Positions 24,701 through 36,724 of a stretch of DNA of 64,000 nucleotides are shown here, in pieces. The stretch covers positions 5,890,001 through 5,954,000 of the forward strand of contig NC_071328.1 in NCBI RefSeq assembly GCF_010183535.1. Reading direction: 5' to 3'. The stretch's first letter is position 1. Every line of letters begins with the position of its first letter. The translations under genes and the position numbers were made by a program. This DNA is from Caenorhabditis remanei (Eukaryota; Nematoda; Chromadorea; Rhabditida; Rhabditidae). The notes under the pieces were generated by a model that was not told the DNA's origin, ran no database searches, and worked only from the letters and a program-made list of their open reading frames with translations.

Positions 24701-27700
24701 TCACACAACTGGTCTGTGATCTTAGAAACCACTCAATTCAGGCTGAAACAGATAATTAGATTCACTAAAAATATAAAGAAATCACATTTTGCTTCTGCTG
24801 CTGAGAGAACTTTGATTCTCTCTTGCAATTTTTCGTATTTCTTTAGTCTGCGCAACGCCTTCTCTTCGTTTTTTTGATAAGAGAATGTGTCTGGCTTGTG
24901 AAAAGAAAAAAAACAGCTGATAAAAGAAAATAAGATATCTTATCATTTGACACCTTTAGTTCCTTGTTAGAATGGGAGAACTTTTGAAAGATGCAAGTGA
25001 TATCATTTGGAAGCAGAAGGGATCGAGGTTAACATTTTAAAGGTGTAATCATACGAAAAAATCAAACTCTCGCTGAATGCGTGGCGAGCGAACACCAAGA
25101 CCACTAGGCCACACGGGTGGGCTTGCCGCCGAATATAATGGAATAGAAGTTCTTAGATTTCGAGCATTTTCGAGGCGCATCGGAACTCAGTTTTGGAAAT
25201 TGAACAGACATTTACAGTGTCTCTTCTTACAAAGTTTTCATTCATAAATCACTTTTATTCCAGGGAAGATTTCAATGCGGAAGTTGTGAAGTTCTGTATC
25301 TACTATCTGGTTCTTGGAGTGTTAATGTTCGTGACGTCATACATCCAAATCGCTTGTTTCGAGTCGTACGCCGAAAATCTGGTTCACAAATTGAGACAAA
25401 ACTATCTGAAAGCGATTCTGAGGCAGCAGATTCAATGGTTCGACAAGCAACAGACGGGAAATTTGACAGCGAGATTGACTGAGTAAGGAGAACGGGTTTT
25501 AGGGATTACAGTAGGACTACTGTAGGGTTACTGTAGTTCCAAAGCTTCAGTAATCCTATAGCGGATAGCTGTAACTCTTTCAAATTAGTTCTAGGCTTTA
25601 TAATAGTAATGTTGGCAATTTTAGCAAAACAATGAGATTTTGAAAAATCTTAAAGTTAAGGTCCCACCACGAAAACTACTGTAACTCAACTTGTTGCAGT
25701 CGGTAATGGACTAAATCTATACTTTTAGAGTAGGTAACTTTCGAAAAAAATTCGAATCATTTTTTCAGTGACTTGGAACGTGTTCGTGAAGGATTAGGAG
25801 ACAAATTCGCCCTGCTCGTTCAAATGTTTGCTGCGTTCCTAGCTGGATACGGTGTCGGATTCTTCTACAGTTGGTCAATGACTCTTGTTATGATGGGATT
25901 TGCTCCATTGATTGTCTTATCTGGAGCCAAAATGAGCAAGAGTATGGCGACTCGAACAAAGGTTGAACAGGAGACGTATGCAGTGGCTGGAGCAATTGCA
26001 GAGGAGACGTTCTCCTCGATTCGAACTGTTCACTCGTTGAATGGACACAAAAGAGAATTAGATAGATTCTGGAATGCATTGGAAGTGGGAAGACAGACTG
26101 GAATTGTCAAGTATTGTTATATGGGAATCGGAGTTGGTTTCAGTAATTTGTGCATGTATTCTTCGTATGCATTGGCTTTTTGGTATGGAAGTACACTCAT
26201 TATCAACGATCCTACTTTCGATCGAGGTCTCATTTTTACTGTGAGTTTGAATTGGGGAAGGGTGGGAGACAGATTTGCAAAATATCGGCCCGGCCGGATC
26301 CGGAGTAAAAAAATGTGCACGATTTTTTCACAAAATTTCTTCAAACTTTCTAAATTTTCATCAAAAATAGTCAAAATTCCTATGTACGCTTGTGTTTCAT
26401 CGACATGTAAAGATATAGTCAAAAAATCGAAAAAAAAATTCAAAAAAACTCAAAATTTAAAATTTTCAAATTTTTGATATGTGACCCGGGCCTACCGGTG
26501 AGAATTCTCAAATCGGCATGGCCCGGCCCGGCCTGTTGCAAGTCTGGAGGGAGAGTGATGTCACGGCTGAAAACTGTCATATCTGAAGCTCAATCCCTCT
26601 GGAGGGCAATTGAGCTCAGACATCAATTCTAGATTTCCTTTCATTACTATCACACGACAAAACATATCATAATGATCCAGGTCTTCTTCGCAGTCCTCTC
26701 CGGATCCACGTCTCTCGGAGGTGCTCTCCCACATCTTGCCAGTTTCGGAACCGCCCGTGGAGCTGCTTCAACAGTTCTCCGAGTCATCAATTCTCACCCA
26801 AAAATCGATCCATATTCACTGGAAGGAATCCTCGTGGACAACATGAAAGGAGATATTTCATTCCAAAATGTTCATTTCCGTTATCCATCTCGAAAAGATG
26901 TTCAAGTACTGAAAGGAATCTCATTGGAAGTGAAATCAGGAGACAAGATTGCTCTGGTTGGATCAAGTGGATGTGGAAAGTCAACAATTGTCAATTTACT
27001 CCAAAGATTCTATGATCCAACGAAAGGGAAAGTCCTGTTAGATGGAGTTGATTTGAAAGAAGTGAATGTTCACAGTCTTCGAGAACAAATCGGAATTGTC
27101 AGTCAGGAACCAGTACTGTTTGATGGAACTATTTATGAAAATATCAAGATGGGAAATGAACATGCAACACACGATCAAGTGGTTGAGGCTTGTAAAATGG
27201 CCAATGCTAATGATTTCATCAAAAGATTACCTGATGGATATGGAACGAGAGTTGGAGAGAAGGGAGTACAACTGAGTGGAGGACAGAAACAGAGAATTGG
27301 TGGGTGAAATTGCAAAATAACTTTTGAAAAAGATTGCCTAGAACTGTTCCAGACACCTTTTGAACCATTATATATGTTTTCAGCCATCGCCCGTGCCCTT
27401 GTCAAAAATCCGAAAATCCTTTTACTCGACGAAGCCACCTCAGCATTGGATACAGAAGCTGAACGGGAAGTCCAAGCGGCTCTCGATCAGGCTCAAACTG
27501 GAAGAACCACTATCATTGTAGCCCATCGATTGAGTACAATCCGAAATGTTGACAGAATTTTCGTCTTCAAAGCTGGAAACATTGTGGAGACTGGAAGTCA
27601 TGAGGAGTTGATGAACAAGCAAGGAGTTTTCTATGATATGACACAGGCTCAAGTAGTTAGACAGCAGCAACAGGAGGCTGGGAAAGGTACGCATTTTCTG

Positions 27701-30700
27701 ATGATACAGAACTTTCTAGCTTGAAAGGAGAAAATAGAAAGCTAATTAACAGAAAATTTCCAATTTTCAGACATCGAAGACACAATTTCGGAATCCGCTC
27801 ATTCTCATCTCAGCCGGAAATCATCAACAAGAAGTGCCATTTCAATTGCTACATCGATCCATCAGTTGGCAGAGGAAGTTGAGGTAATGACTACAACATT
27901 TATAGGGACAACAGACCAGTAAGAGCGCTCTAATGAATGCTCTTTTATCATTAGAGCGAACTTACAAGACTCGCCAACGCAAAATATAATTCTTCTCACG
28001 ACTCATTCAAATTCTCTCATCAATTATTAGATAATCAATCTCCCTAATCGTCAATTACAGCTTGTTGACCCATTCAACGGTCAAACAAATCAAGACATGA
28101 TAAGAGCCCGTGTACTGGCGGCTTTTGGGGGTGTAAGTGGATGATGGTGTACTTCTGAATACCCCTCTCTTTTCTAATCTCTTCTCTCTTCTTTGGTTTT
28201 GATTTCTCTTCTTTTCTAACTCTTTTTTCTTTCTCTATCCCTTTTTCTTCCGTTTTTCTGACACTTCTCACCCTTTTCTTTTCCTGACTTGGATTTTCGA
28301 ACTGATTGTTTTAATTGGGAATGGAATGGAATTTCAGGAGAAATCTGGATGTTGAAGATCTGACCATTCTGATCTTTTCAAAAAATCTGATCTCATCAGC
28401 TTTCCAATCATGCCAAGTTCTCTGTAAAATCCCATCTCATTTCATGATTCAATAGTTTTCAATCAATCCCTTCCTTCTTTTTCAGGAATGCAAAGCTCCG
28501 CCCACATCCATCTCAAAGATCTTCAGTTTCAATCGAGACAAGATTTGGTGGTTTATTGGAGGACTGTTTGGTGCTTTTATCTTCGGATCGGTTACTCCTG
28601 TCTTCGCTTTGGTTTATGCAGAAATCTTCAATGTCTACTCTCTCCCAGTTGAACAAATGCAATCGTCTGTGTATTTCTGGTGTGGAATGTTCGTCTTAAT
28701 GGGTGTCACTTTCTTCATCGGATTCTTCATCTCAGCGAATTGTCTCGGAAGATGTGGAGAGTCTCTGACGATGAAGCTACGATTCGAGGCATTCAAGAAC
28801 CTAATGAGACAAGATATCGCATTCTATGATGATTTGAGACATGGAACTGGAAAATTGTGTACTCGATTCGCGACGGATGCTCCGAATGTTCGATATGTAT
28901 TCACCCGTCTTCCAGTTGTTCTCGCTTCAGTTGTCACTATTTGTGGAGCTCTGGGAATCGGATTCTGGTATGGATGGCAGTTGGCTTTGGTTCTAGTTGT
29001 TATGGTACCTCTTCTCGTGATGGGTGGATACTTCGAGATGCAAATGAGATTTGGAAAGCAGATAAGAGATACTCAGTTATTGGAAGAAGCTGGAAAAGTG
29101 GCGTCTCAGGCTGTGGAACATATTCGGACGGTTCATTCGTTGAATCGACAGGAACAGTTTCATTTCACTTATTGCGAGTATTTGAGGTTAGTTTGAAGAT
29201 ACTATAGAACAAGCGCCCGTGTCGTGGCCGAAATTTGAAGTTATCCGAATCTAGGCATGATTATATTCATATGAAAGCTTATAGTCAGCTGATACTGCAA
29301 GTCTAGTTTTAATCAAGATTAAAACTAAACGAGCTGATTTATCATACTTTTGTTCTGAAAACTGAGTCTCGACACGAAAACTGCGGCATCTCAGCTTAAT
29401 GAGGCACAATTTTTGTTGAAACTACAATTTTCAAAATCAGTTTCTGTCAGAGTTTCGTATTAGGTTAATAAAAACTTGGTTTGAAAAGTTTTTGCATTAA
29501 AAATTCTACCGTAACCTAGCTCTTTCGCGCCTATTCTCGCTGAAATCAAAAACTTTATTACGATAATCGTTTTAAAAAAGCAGTCAATTAATTCGTCTAT
29601 CATCTTCCAGAGAGCCATTCAACACGAATCTGAAACACGCACACACCTACGGAGCCGTCTTCGCCTTCTCCCAATCTCTGATATTCTTCATGTACGCAGC
29701 TGCATTCTATCTGGGAAGTATCTTCGTCAATCAGCATGCAATGCAACCAATTGATGTCTATCGAGTATTCTTTGCCATTTCTTTCTCTGGACAAATGATA
29801 GGAAATGCGACTTCTTTCATTCCGGATGTTGTCAAAGCACGTCTTGCTGCCTCTCTTTTATTCTATTTAATCGAACATCCAACCCCAATTGACTCACTTT
29901 CGGAGGCTGGAATTGTCAAGTCGATCACTGGAAACATATCGATTCGAAATGTTTTCTTCAATTATCCAACAAGAAAGGAGACAAAAGTCTTGCAAGGATT
30001 CACACTGGATGTAAGTTTGATTGGAAAATATTAAACTTTAATTTATGAATTTTCAGATCAAACCAGGTCAAACAGTGGCTCTTGTTGGACACTCCGGGTG
30101 TGGAAAGTCGACAATTATGGGTCTTTTGGAGAGATTCTATAATCAGGATAAGGGAATGATTGTGAGTTTGACTCTTTGCCAGTGGAGCAAATGCGCTTTA
30201 CCGTAATAAATGTAATAAGGTTTCGGTGGAGCGCGTTTACATTTTCTGGGCAAAACATAGTTTTATCTTCCAGATGATCGATGGTGACAACATCCGTAAT
30301 CTAAACATCAGTTCACTCCGTCAACAAGTCTGTATTGTCAGTCAAGAACCAACACTATTCGACTGCACAATCGGAGAGAATATCTGTTATGGAACCAATC
30401 GAAATGTCACTTATCAAGAGATTGTTGAAGCTGCCAAAATGGCAAATATTCATAATTTCATTCTTGGATTACCGGATGTAAGTGATGGATAAGAGAGGTC
30501 TCATCAACTATCATTTTCAGGGTTATGATACTCATGTCGGAGAGAAAGGAACTCAATTATCGGGTGGTCAAAAACAAAGAATTGCCATTGCGAGAGCACT
30601 TGTCAGATCTCCGTCTGTTCTTTTGTTGGATGAAGCAACTAGTGCTTTGGATACGGAAAGTGAAAAGGTACGGGTTGAAAAATAGTTGCGACTATCGATC

Positions 30701-31181
30701 ATTTCAGAAAAAAACGTTCCGTTCAAAAGTTTTTTAAGTGTTCTGAAAATTTCCAAATGATTATACTCCTGACTATGCTAGGGTCCCGCAACGAAAACTA
30801 CAGTAGAAAAGTTTAAAGGAGCATAGAGATTCACATCTATCTAAAATCTAGTTCTGATTATTCTCACATGAAAAAGATTTCACATGTAATTGTGAATATC
30901 AAATTTTCATTTAGGTACATAGACAGAAATTGAGCGAGTCAGAAATTTCAAAAAATTTCCATTTTGATTTGCAGATAGTACAAGAAGCACTCGACGCGGC
31001 GAAACAAGGTCGTACGTGTCTCGTAATTGCTCATCGTCTCAGTACAATTCAGAATAGTGACGTCATTGCAATCGTCAACGATGGAAAGATTGTTGACAAG
31101 GGAACTCATGATGAATTGATCAGAAAATCTGAAATCTATCAGAAACTTTGTGAAACACAACGTATCGTTGAAAGCCAATAA
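18740..31181 (+). CDS. pgp-2: P-glycoprotein PGP-2 (ABCB full transporter)
   Basis: Full-length ABC exporter with two TM-NBD halves. C. elegans PGP-2 sits on gut-granule (lysosome-related organelle) membranes and is needed for their formation (family knowledge). Exons: 18740-18813, 23397-23551, 23986-24085, 25264-25482, 25769-26240, 26681-27299, 27384-27686, 27771-27883, 28486-29186, 29611-30010, 30057-30161, 30274-30477, 30521-30667, 30975-31181. The sum, 3819 nt, gives 1272 residues with no break. NBD1 has Walker [10 protein letters not shown], signature LSGGQKQRI, and Walker [15 protein letters not shown]2 has [18 protein letters not shown], and [11 protein letters not shown]. Each half carries six predicted helices. 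The linker is serine-rich. Intron 1 is 4.6 kb. An alternative first exon and a possible cassette exon are listed separately. It is assigned to pgp-2 by resemblance plus the neighbouring cdc-7 and noah-1; other pgp paralogues are less likely. Confidence 0.88.
18861..19173. mobile_element. Small DNA-transposon relic in pgp-2 intron 1
   Basis: Ends ACAGGGGAACCT (18861-18872) and AGGTTCCCTTGT (19162-19173) are inverted with one mismatch, bounding 313 bp. Inside, arms of 13 bp (18891-18903 and 18922-18934, GAGGCCCTCTCAA) form a perfect hairpin. The same end motif bounds the palindrome in ser-3 intron 1. Non-coding. Confidence 0.55.
20346..20535. mobile_element. 190-bp MITE with perfect 24-bp TIRs
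   Basis: Positions 20346-20369 (starts CTAGGGAATGGTCAGG) are exactly repeated in inverse at 20512-20535. The 142-bp interior has no coding frame. It sits in pgp-2 intron 1. The perfect ends suggest a fairly recent insertion; CTAG at both ends may include a TA target duplication. Confidence 0.75.
22644..22696 (+). CDS. pgp-2: Alternative first exon of pgp-2
   Basis: ATG at 22644 opens a 17-codon frame ([17 protein letters not shown]) ending in a GTACGC donor at 22697. It leaves the same phase (2 nt over) as the distal first exon at 18740-18813, so both splice in frame to exon 2 at 23397. Both N-termini carry a PLL motif. This suggests two promoters with alternative N-termini. Inferred from frame and splice sites only. 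Confidence 0.5.
25055..25130 (-). repeat. tRNA-like (SINE-type) fragment in pgp-2 intron
   Basis: On the minus strand the line GTGTGGCCTAGTGGTCTTGG matches a Pol III A box (TGGCCTAGTGG), but a good B box and a foldable acceptor stem are missing. A second A-box line (CATGGCCTAGTGGTCTAAAG) lies near 61620. It is best read as a tRNA-derived repeat or pseudogene, not a working tRNA. Confidence 0.4.
26270..26546. repeat. GGCCCGGCC foldback element in pgp-2 intron
   Basis: Inverted ends CAGATTTGCAA (26270-26280) and TTGCAAGTCTG (26536-26546), one mismatch, are each followed inward by GC-rich GGCCCGGCC lines. The middle is AT-rich and non-coding. MITE-like. Confidence 0.5.
28061..28132 (+). CDS. 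pgp-2: Possible 24-codon cassette exon of pgp-2
   Basis: Between exons 27771-27883 and 28486-29186, both joined in phase 0, lies a 72-nt open segment. It is preceded by TCAATTACAG and followed by GTAAGT and starts [19 protein letters not shown]. Because it is phase 0 on both sides it could be included without changing the frame, lengthening the linker between the two halves from a 1272- to a 1296-residue protein. A donor two bases upstream would break the frame. Confidence 0.4.
29304..29327. repeat. Perfect 11-bp palindrome in pgp-2 intron
   Basis: TAGTTTTAATC (29304-29314), a two-base centre, then the exact reverse complement (29317-29327). No known role. Confidence 0.5.
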
Positions 31182-31355
31182 ACACGAGTCTTCAAATCGT
31201 CTAGGGGTATTTGTTCTGTTTAGGCCCAAAAGCCTTTCCTCATTCATTTTTTTGTGTGTACTTGTCTCAAGTTTTGTGATATTTATTTTTGAATTGCGAG
31301 TCTGATCCCTTCCCTTTTTTTGCATATTTGTTGAATGTTTTCACCTATTTTTTAT

Positions 31356-31361
31356 AATAAA
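31356..31361 (+). terminator. Poly(A) signal of pgp-2
   Basis: AATAAA lies 175 nt after the pgp-2 stop, in AT-rich 3' sequence and just before the minisatellite. Confidence 0.55.
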
Positions 31362-31421
31362 TTTTGGAAAAATTTCTGCTAAGATGAAGATATGAAATGA
31401 GTATAAAAATTCAGCTGAAAA

Positions 31422-33901
31422 CCGAAGCAGTCAGGTACACAGTAATCTGGGGGGAAGGGAGTTTCAGATTCTTTTCTCAGTCAGCCGAAGCAGTCAGGTA
31501 CACAGTAATCTGGGGAGATGGAGTTTCAGATTATTTTCTCAGTCAGCCGAAGCAGTCAGGTACACAGTAATCTGGGGGGAAGGAGTTTCAGATTCTTTTC
31601 TCAGTCAGCCGAAGCAGTCAGGTACACAGTAATCTGGGGAGATGGAGTTTCAGATTATTTTCTCAGTCAGCCGAAGCAGTCAGGTACACAGTAATCTGGG
31701 GGGAAGGGAGTTTCAGATTCTTTTCTCAGTCAGCCGAAGCAGTCAGGTACACAGTAATCTGGGGGGAAGGGAGTTTCAGATTCTTTTCTCAGTCAGCCGA
31801 AGCAGTCAGGTACACAGTAATCTGGGGGGAAGGAGTTTCAGATTCTTTTCTCAGTCAGCCGAAGCAGTCAGGTACACAGTAATCTGGGGGGAAGGAGTTT
31901 CAGATTCTTTTCTCAGTCAGCCGAAGCAGTCAGGTACACAGTAATCTGGGGAGATGGAGTTTCAGATTATTTTCTCAGTCAGCCGAAGCAGTCAGGTACA
32001 CAGTAATCTGGGGGGAAGGAGTTTCAGATTCTTTTCTCAGTCAGCCGAAGCAGTCAGGTACACAGTAATCTGGGGAGATGGAGTTTCAGATTATTTTCTC
32101 AGTCAGCCGAAGCAGTCAGGTACACAGTAATCTGGGGGGAAGGAGTTTCAGATTCTTTTCTCAGTCAGCCGAAGCAGTCAGGTACACAGTAATCTGGGGG
32201 GAAGGAGTTTCAGATTCTTTTCTCAGTCAGCCGAAGCAGTCAGGTACACAGTAATCTGGGGGGAAGGAGTTTCAGATTCTTTTCTCAGTCAGCCGAAGCA
32301 GTCAGGTACACAGTAATCTGGGGGGAAGGGAGTTTCAGATTATTTTCTCAGTCAGCCGAAGCAGTCAGGTACACAGTAATCTGGGGGGAAGGGAGTTTCA
32401 GATTCTTTTCTCAGTCAGCCGAAGCAGTCAGGTACACAGTAATCTGGGGAGATGGAGTTTCAGATTATTTTCTCAGTCAGCCGAAGCAGTCAGGTACACA
32501 GTAATCTGGGGGGAAGGAGTTTCAGATTCTTTTCTCAGTCAGCCGAAGCAGTCAGGTACACAGTAATCTGGGGAGATGGAGTTTCAGATTCTTTTCTCAG
32601 TCAGCCGAAGCAGTCAGGTACACAGTAATCTGGGGAGATGGAGTTTCAGATTCTTTTCTCAGTCAGCCGAAGCAGTCAGGTACACAGTAATCTGGGGGGA
32701 AGGAGTTTCAGATTCTTTTCTCAGTCAGCCGAAGCAGTCAGGTACACAGTAATCTGGGGGGAAGGGAGTTTCAGATTCTTTTCTCAGTCAGCCGAAGCAG
32801 TCAGGTACACAGTAATCTGGGGGGAAGGGAGTTTCAGATTCTTTTCTCAGTCAGCCGAAGCAGTCAGGTACACAGTAATCTGGGGAGATGGAGTTTCAGA
32901 TTCTTTTCTCAGTCAGCCGAAGCAGTCAGGTACACAGTAATCTGGGGGGAAGGGAGTTTCAGATTCTTTTCTCAGTCAGCCGAAGCAGTCAGGTACACAG
33001 TAATCTGGGGGAAGGAGTTTCAGATTCTTTTCTCAGTCAGCCGAAGCAGTCAGGTACACAGTAATCTGGGGAGATGGAGTTTCAGATTCTTTTCTCAGTC
33101 AGCCGAAGCAGTCAGGTACACAGTAATCTGGGGAGATGGAGTTTCAGATTATTTTCTCAGTCAGCCGAAGCAGTCAGGTACACAGTAATCTGGGGGGAAG
33201 GGAGTTTCAGATTCTTTTCTCAGTCAGCCGAAGCAGTCAGGTACACAGTAATCTGGGGGGAAGGAGTTTCAGATTCTTTTCTCAGTCAGCCGAAGCAGTC
33301 AGGTACACAGTAATCTGGGGGAAGGAGTTTCAGATTCTTTTCTCAGTCAGCCGAAGCAGTCAGGTACACAGTAATCTGGGGGAAGGAGTTTCAGATTCTT
33401 TTCTCAGTCAGCCGAAGCAGTCAGGTACACAGTAATCTGGGGGAAGGAGTTTCAGATTCTTTTCTCAGTCAGCCGAAGCAGTCAGGTACACAGTAATCTG
33501 GGGGAAGGAGTTTCAGATTCTTTTCTCAGTCAGCCGAAGCAGTCAGGTACACAGTAATCTGGGGGGAAGGAGTTTCAGATTCTTTTCTCAGTCAGCCGAA
33601 GCAGTCAGGTACACAGTAATCTGGGGAGATGGAGTTTCAGATTATTTTCTCAGTCAGCCGAAGCAGTCAGGTACACAGTAATCTGGGGGGAAGGAGTTTC
33701 AGATTCTTTTCTCAGTCAGCCGAAGCAGTCAGGTACACAGTAATCTGGGGAGATGGAGTTTCAGATTCTTTTCTCAGTCAGCCGAAGCAGTCAGGTACAC
33801 AGTAATCTGGGGAGATGGAGTTTCAGATTCTTTTCTCAGTCAGCCGAAGCAGTCAGGTACACAGTAATCTGGGGGGAAGGAGTTTCAGATTCTTTTCTCA
33901 G
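31422..33901 (+). repeat. 62-bp minisatellite, about 40 copies
   Basis: Head-to-tail units starting CCGAAGCAGTCAGGTACACA and ending TTTTCTCAGTCAG. Units are 61, 62 or 63 bp by the number of Gs in the GGGGG(G)AAGG(G) block. Two main variants exist: GGGGGGAAGG followed by GATTCTT, and GGGGAGATGG followed by GATTATT; they interleave across the array, with some recombinant units. Every frame lacking a stop gives the same peptide in different phases, so this is not a gene. It starts 240 bp after pgp-2 and ends abruptly at the CT-rich satellite. Confidence 0.97.
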
Positions 33902-33945
33902 AGAAGTGTGGGGGTACAGTTGGGTGCGATTTAATTTCGCATGCT

Positions 33946-34165
33946 GCGCTCTCTCACTCTCTCGTCGGTTAGACGTTTCTCTGCGCTCTCTCACTCTCAC
34001 ACACTCTCTCACTCTCTCTCTCGTTTCTCTGCACCCTCCACTATTTGTATACTCTCTCACCCACTCTCGTTTCTCTACACCCTCCACTCTCTCATCCTTT
34101 CTCGTTTCTCTGCCCCCTCCACTCTCTCACCCTTTCTCGTTTCTCTGCGCTCTCCACTCTCTCAT
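33946..34165 (+). repeat. CT-rich satellite with roughly 35-40 bp units
   Basis: Irregular repeats of the type CTCGTTTCTCTGC, then CCCTCCACTCTCTCACCC. At least five partial units. It touches the 62-bp minisatellite and the left side of the Maverick. Low complexity, no gene. Confidence 0.8.
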
Positions 34166-34965
34166 GGTTTTTTATTTTTTTTTTGTAGGACCCGATCCCC
34201 TAACCCTGTGTGTGTTGACTCAGAGCACAACCCTTGTGCTAAGTGTGTAAACTAAATCAGAGGGGTAAATGTGGTAGACATAGTGAGGGGCCTCGGGCGC
34301 CGGGAGGGGAGCCGGGAGGGGGAGAGGGGGCAAACATGAAGGATAGTGTATGGGGGGAAGGGGGAGGATGACGTCAGAGGGGAAGACGGTCGAAGGGGAG
34401 GATGAATATAAGACTTATTTCTCTGAAATTATTTAATTACTTATTTCGTTAATTACTTATTCCGTTAATTAAAAAACGAATATTTTCGAAACTACACTTT
34501 ATCTGTCAAATCGTTTCGAGACCCAAGTTTCCGAGTATACGGTATCTCTGAAAAATGCGTCGCGCGCGGCGTCCGCGTCTTCCGCGGAGTTGATATCTTC
34601 AAAATCTATTTTCAACTTTCTGTACTTTTTCAAATTTCTTCTTTCTTCTAAGACGTGTGTTTACTGAGAAATGACTAACGGAAAACGTCTGTGTCTCGCA
34701 CTCCCTCTACTAAAAGACCTTTCTTGGCTTCTTTCGCCATTTCTACCTTCTTGACTTGGGCGCTTGTCGAAAAAATATATGTATTGCTGCTTATTGAATC
34801 CTACTATTTTCAATTATTCGTCTATATGGCATGTATCAAGCGATGGATGTTTTATTAAAATAAGTTTTTATTAATAAATATATTATATATAAAATCTTTT
34901 TTTTTGTAAAAAAAAACTAAAAGAATCTGGAATAAAGAAAAGTTAGAAAAATCAACAAAAACTTC
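34166..34965. other. Left flank or left terminal part of the Maverick
   Basis: No gene. It holds a G-rich block (about 34285-34395, GGGAGGGGAGCCGGGAGGGG type), a small hairpin AGCACAA/TTGTGCT near 34220-34237, and AT-rich sequence with TTTATT lines that could serve as poly(A) signals for the minus-strand helicase. The exact left end of the transposon cannot be set because the matching right end is not in view. Confidence 0.4.
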
Positions 34966-36724
34966 TTAGCTGGCCTTCCTTTTCCTCATCTGAGTCACGG
35001 CGTCTCTAGCGTGGGCCGCTACTTTCCAGTTTTCCGGCTCCACGTGTGAGATTCTACATAACTTCAAGGACCGTGCCCTCGAGAGCGCCGTATACATGAG
35101 GCCTGGCATAAACAGGCCTCTAGAGTACACTACGACGCCGTCGACAGTACGGCCTTGAGAGTTATGTATGGTCATTGCCTCCGCTTCTCGGATGGGGAAC
35201 TGTTTAAACCAAAAATAGTCGTTGTCCCTCTTCTGGATGCGAAAGTGGGATCTTTCCATGATGACGTTGTTGACTTCGGGAAAGCTGAAATTCGAAAATT
35301 TAATAGATTTATATAAAATATTATCAACTCACTCAATCACCAGAGTATTGGGATAAATTTTCTTGATTCTCCCAATCGCCCCGTTGACTAGCTTCCTCCT
35401 CTTGTCGATGGTGGTGACAAGAGTCACCTTGCATCCGGGGGCCAGAGTCAATGGTCTGGCCCATCGACTCGTTTCGATCCATTCTTCCACTTTTTCAGCC
35501 TCATTCCTCTCCACCTTCAACCAGCGCATTTTAATCGAGTCGGGCATCCTGGCTATTCTCTGAATATTAAAATATGAGTATGTTACAATAAGAAAAGAAA
35601 AAACTCACGAATTCATTTAAACGGTCCACAGTTTCGTTTTGTGGGGCCAACATAATAAATTCCTTCTCGGGCCAGGATGCCCTCAATTCATCCAACTCCT
35701 CGAAAAGCCCTCCGTGAGTGGTATCCCTGACTCTACAGAATCGCTTAAAAAACGTTTCTGTTTCATCAGGAATTTCGTCCTCACGGAGGGCATTCAAGTG
35801 TTTAGCATCTTCTTGTTCCTCGACGCGTACGTTTTTGTGGAGTCTCATCATTCTAAAGAGACCCCACAGGTTTTCGGTGACGCATGGGTAGCTGGCGTCC
35901 CGAAGAGCTTTAAACTCGAGCGGGAGAGCTGAAAATTAAATTTTTTTTCAAATTTTAAAGTCAAGAAATTTCGAAAGTTTGAAATGTTGTATAACTAACC
36001 TTCATAAACCGCTCCGTGGGTAACGGGTTCCAGCTGGAGGAGGTCGCCAAACAGTACCATCGAAATCCCTCCAAATGGTTTTGCTGATCCTCCCCGACCC
36101 AGCTGCATATAAGCTGACATTTGGTGAAACAGCAATGACGACACAAGGCTAATTTCGTCCACAAATGCCACTCGGACTCCCTCAAGAGTAATCTTGAGGG
36201 TTTTTCTCATGCGCGGGGTTGGGGCTGAAAACGCCTCCTCGTCGTTTATCTAGAAATTTTTTAAATGATTTTCTTTAAATAAAGTATCTAAGTTTAAAAT
36301 TTTTCAGAATTCCAATAATCAAAAAGTTAAAAATTGAATAAAATCTTACTGGAATACTGAGTGCTGAGTGGATAGTCCTTCCGGCTACATTCAAGGCCGC
36401 GGTGCCTGTCGAGGCCATCGGAAGGCATGCCTTTGGAAACTTGAAAAACTCATTGGTGTCCTCCTGTAGGGCTCGGAAAAGGGCGGTTTTTCCAGTTCCC
36501 GCTGGCCCATATACATAAATATAAATGGGCTTCTCCTAAAGAAAAATATATTGGTACAGGTGAAAAGGAGGAGGGAAAGGGGAGAGTAAACAAACCTGGA
36601 TGGTGGCGAGAAGGCTTCGGTAGTGGTTTCGAATATTTTGTTGGGTAATATTCAAAACAACCATTTGTGGGAGACATGGGGTTGTTGGCGCATTGAAGAG
36701 AGGGAAGGTTGAAGTAACGGACAT
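34966..36724 (-). CDS. PIF1-like superfamily 1 DNA helicase
   Basis: Six exons on the minus strand: 36724-36596, 36535-36350, 36249-36000, 35928-35609, 35559-35333, 35284-34966, summing to 1431 nt (476 residues) with the frame kept throughout. Motifs in order: Walker A GPAGTGKT (about 36490-36515), Walker B DEIS (about 36155), motif III GDLLQLEP (about 36035), and near the C-terminus IHNSQGRTVDGVVV and YTALSRAR (35085-35165). This matches PIF1/RecD-type helicases, which unwind DNA during replication. The protein is compact, without the extra domains of cellular PIF1. Its place beside a Maverick polymerase suggests a role in element replication (inference). Alternative: a captured Helitron-type helicase, but no Rep domain is seen. 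Confidence 0.85.

Noticed and set aside
31642..33435. Several 80-100 residue ORFs with repeated peptide
   Set aside because: They are frame readings of the 62-bp minisatellite; unit length changes shift the frame and there is no stable gene.
31422..33901. CRISPR-like array
   Set aside because: Units are continuous repeats with no unique spacers, in a eukaryote genome.
33753..34255. Two long ORFs through the CT-rich satellite
   Set aside because: Low-complexity Ser/Leu/His frames without stops due to CT composition.
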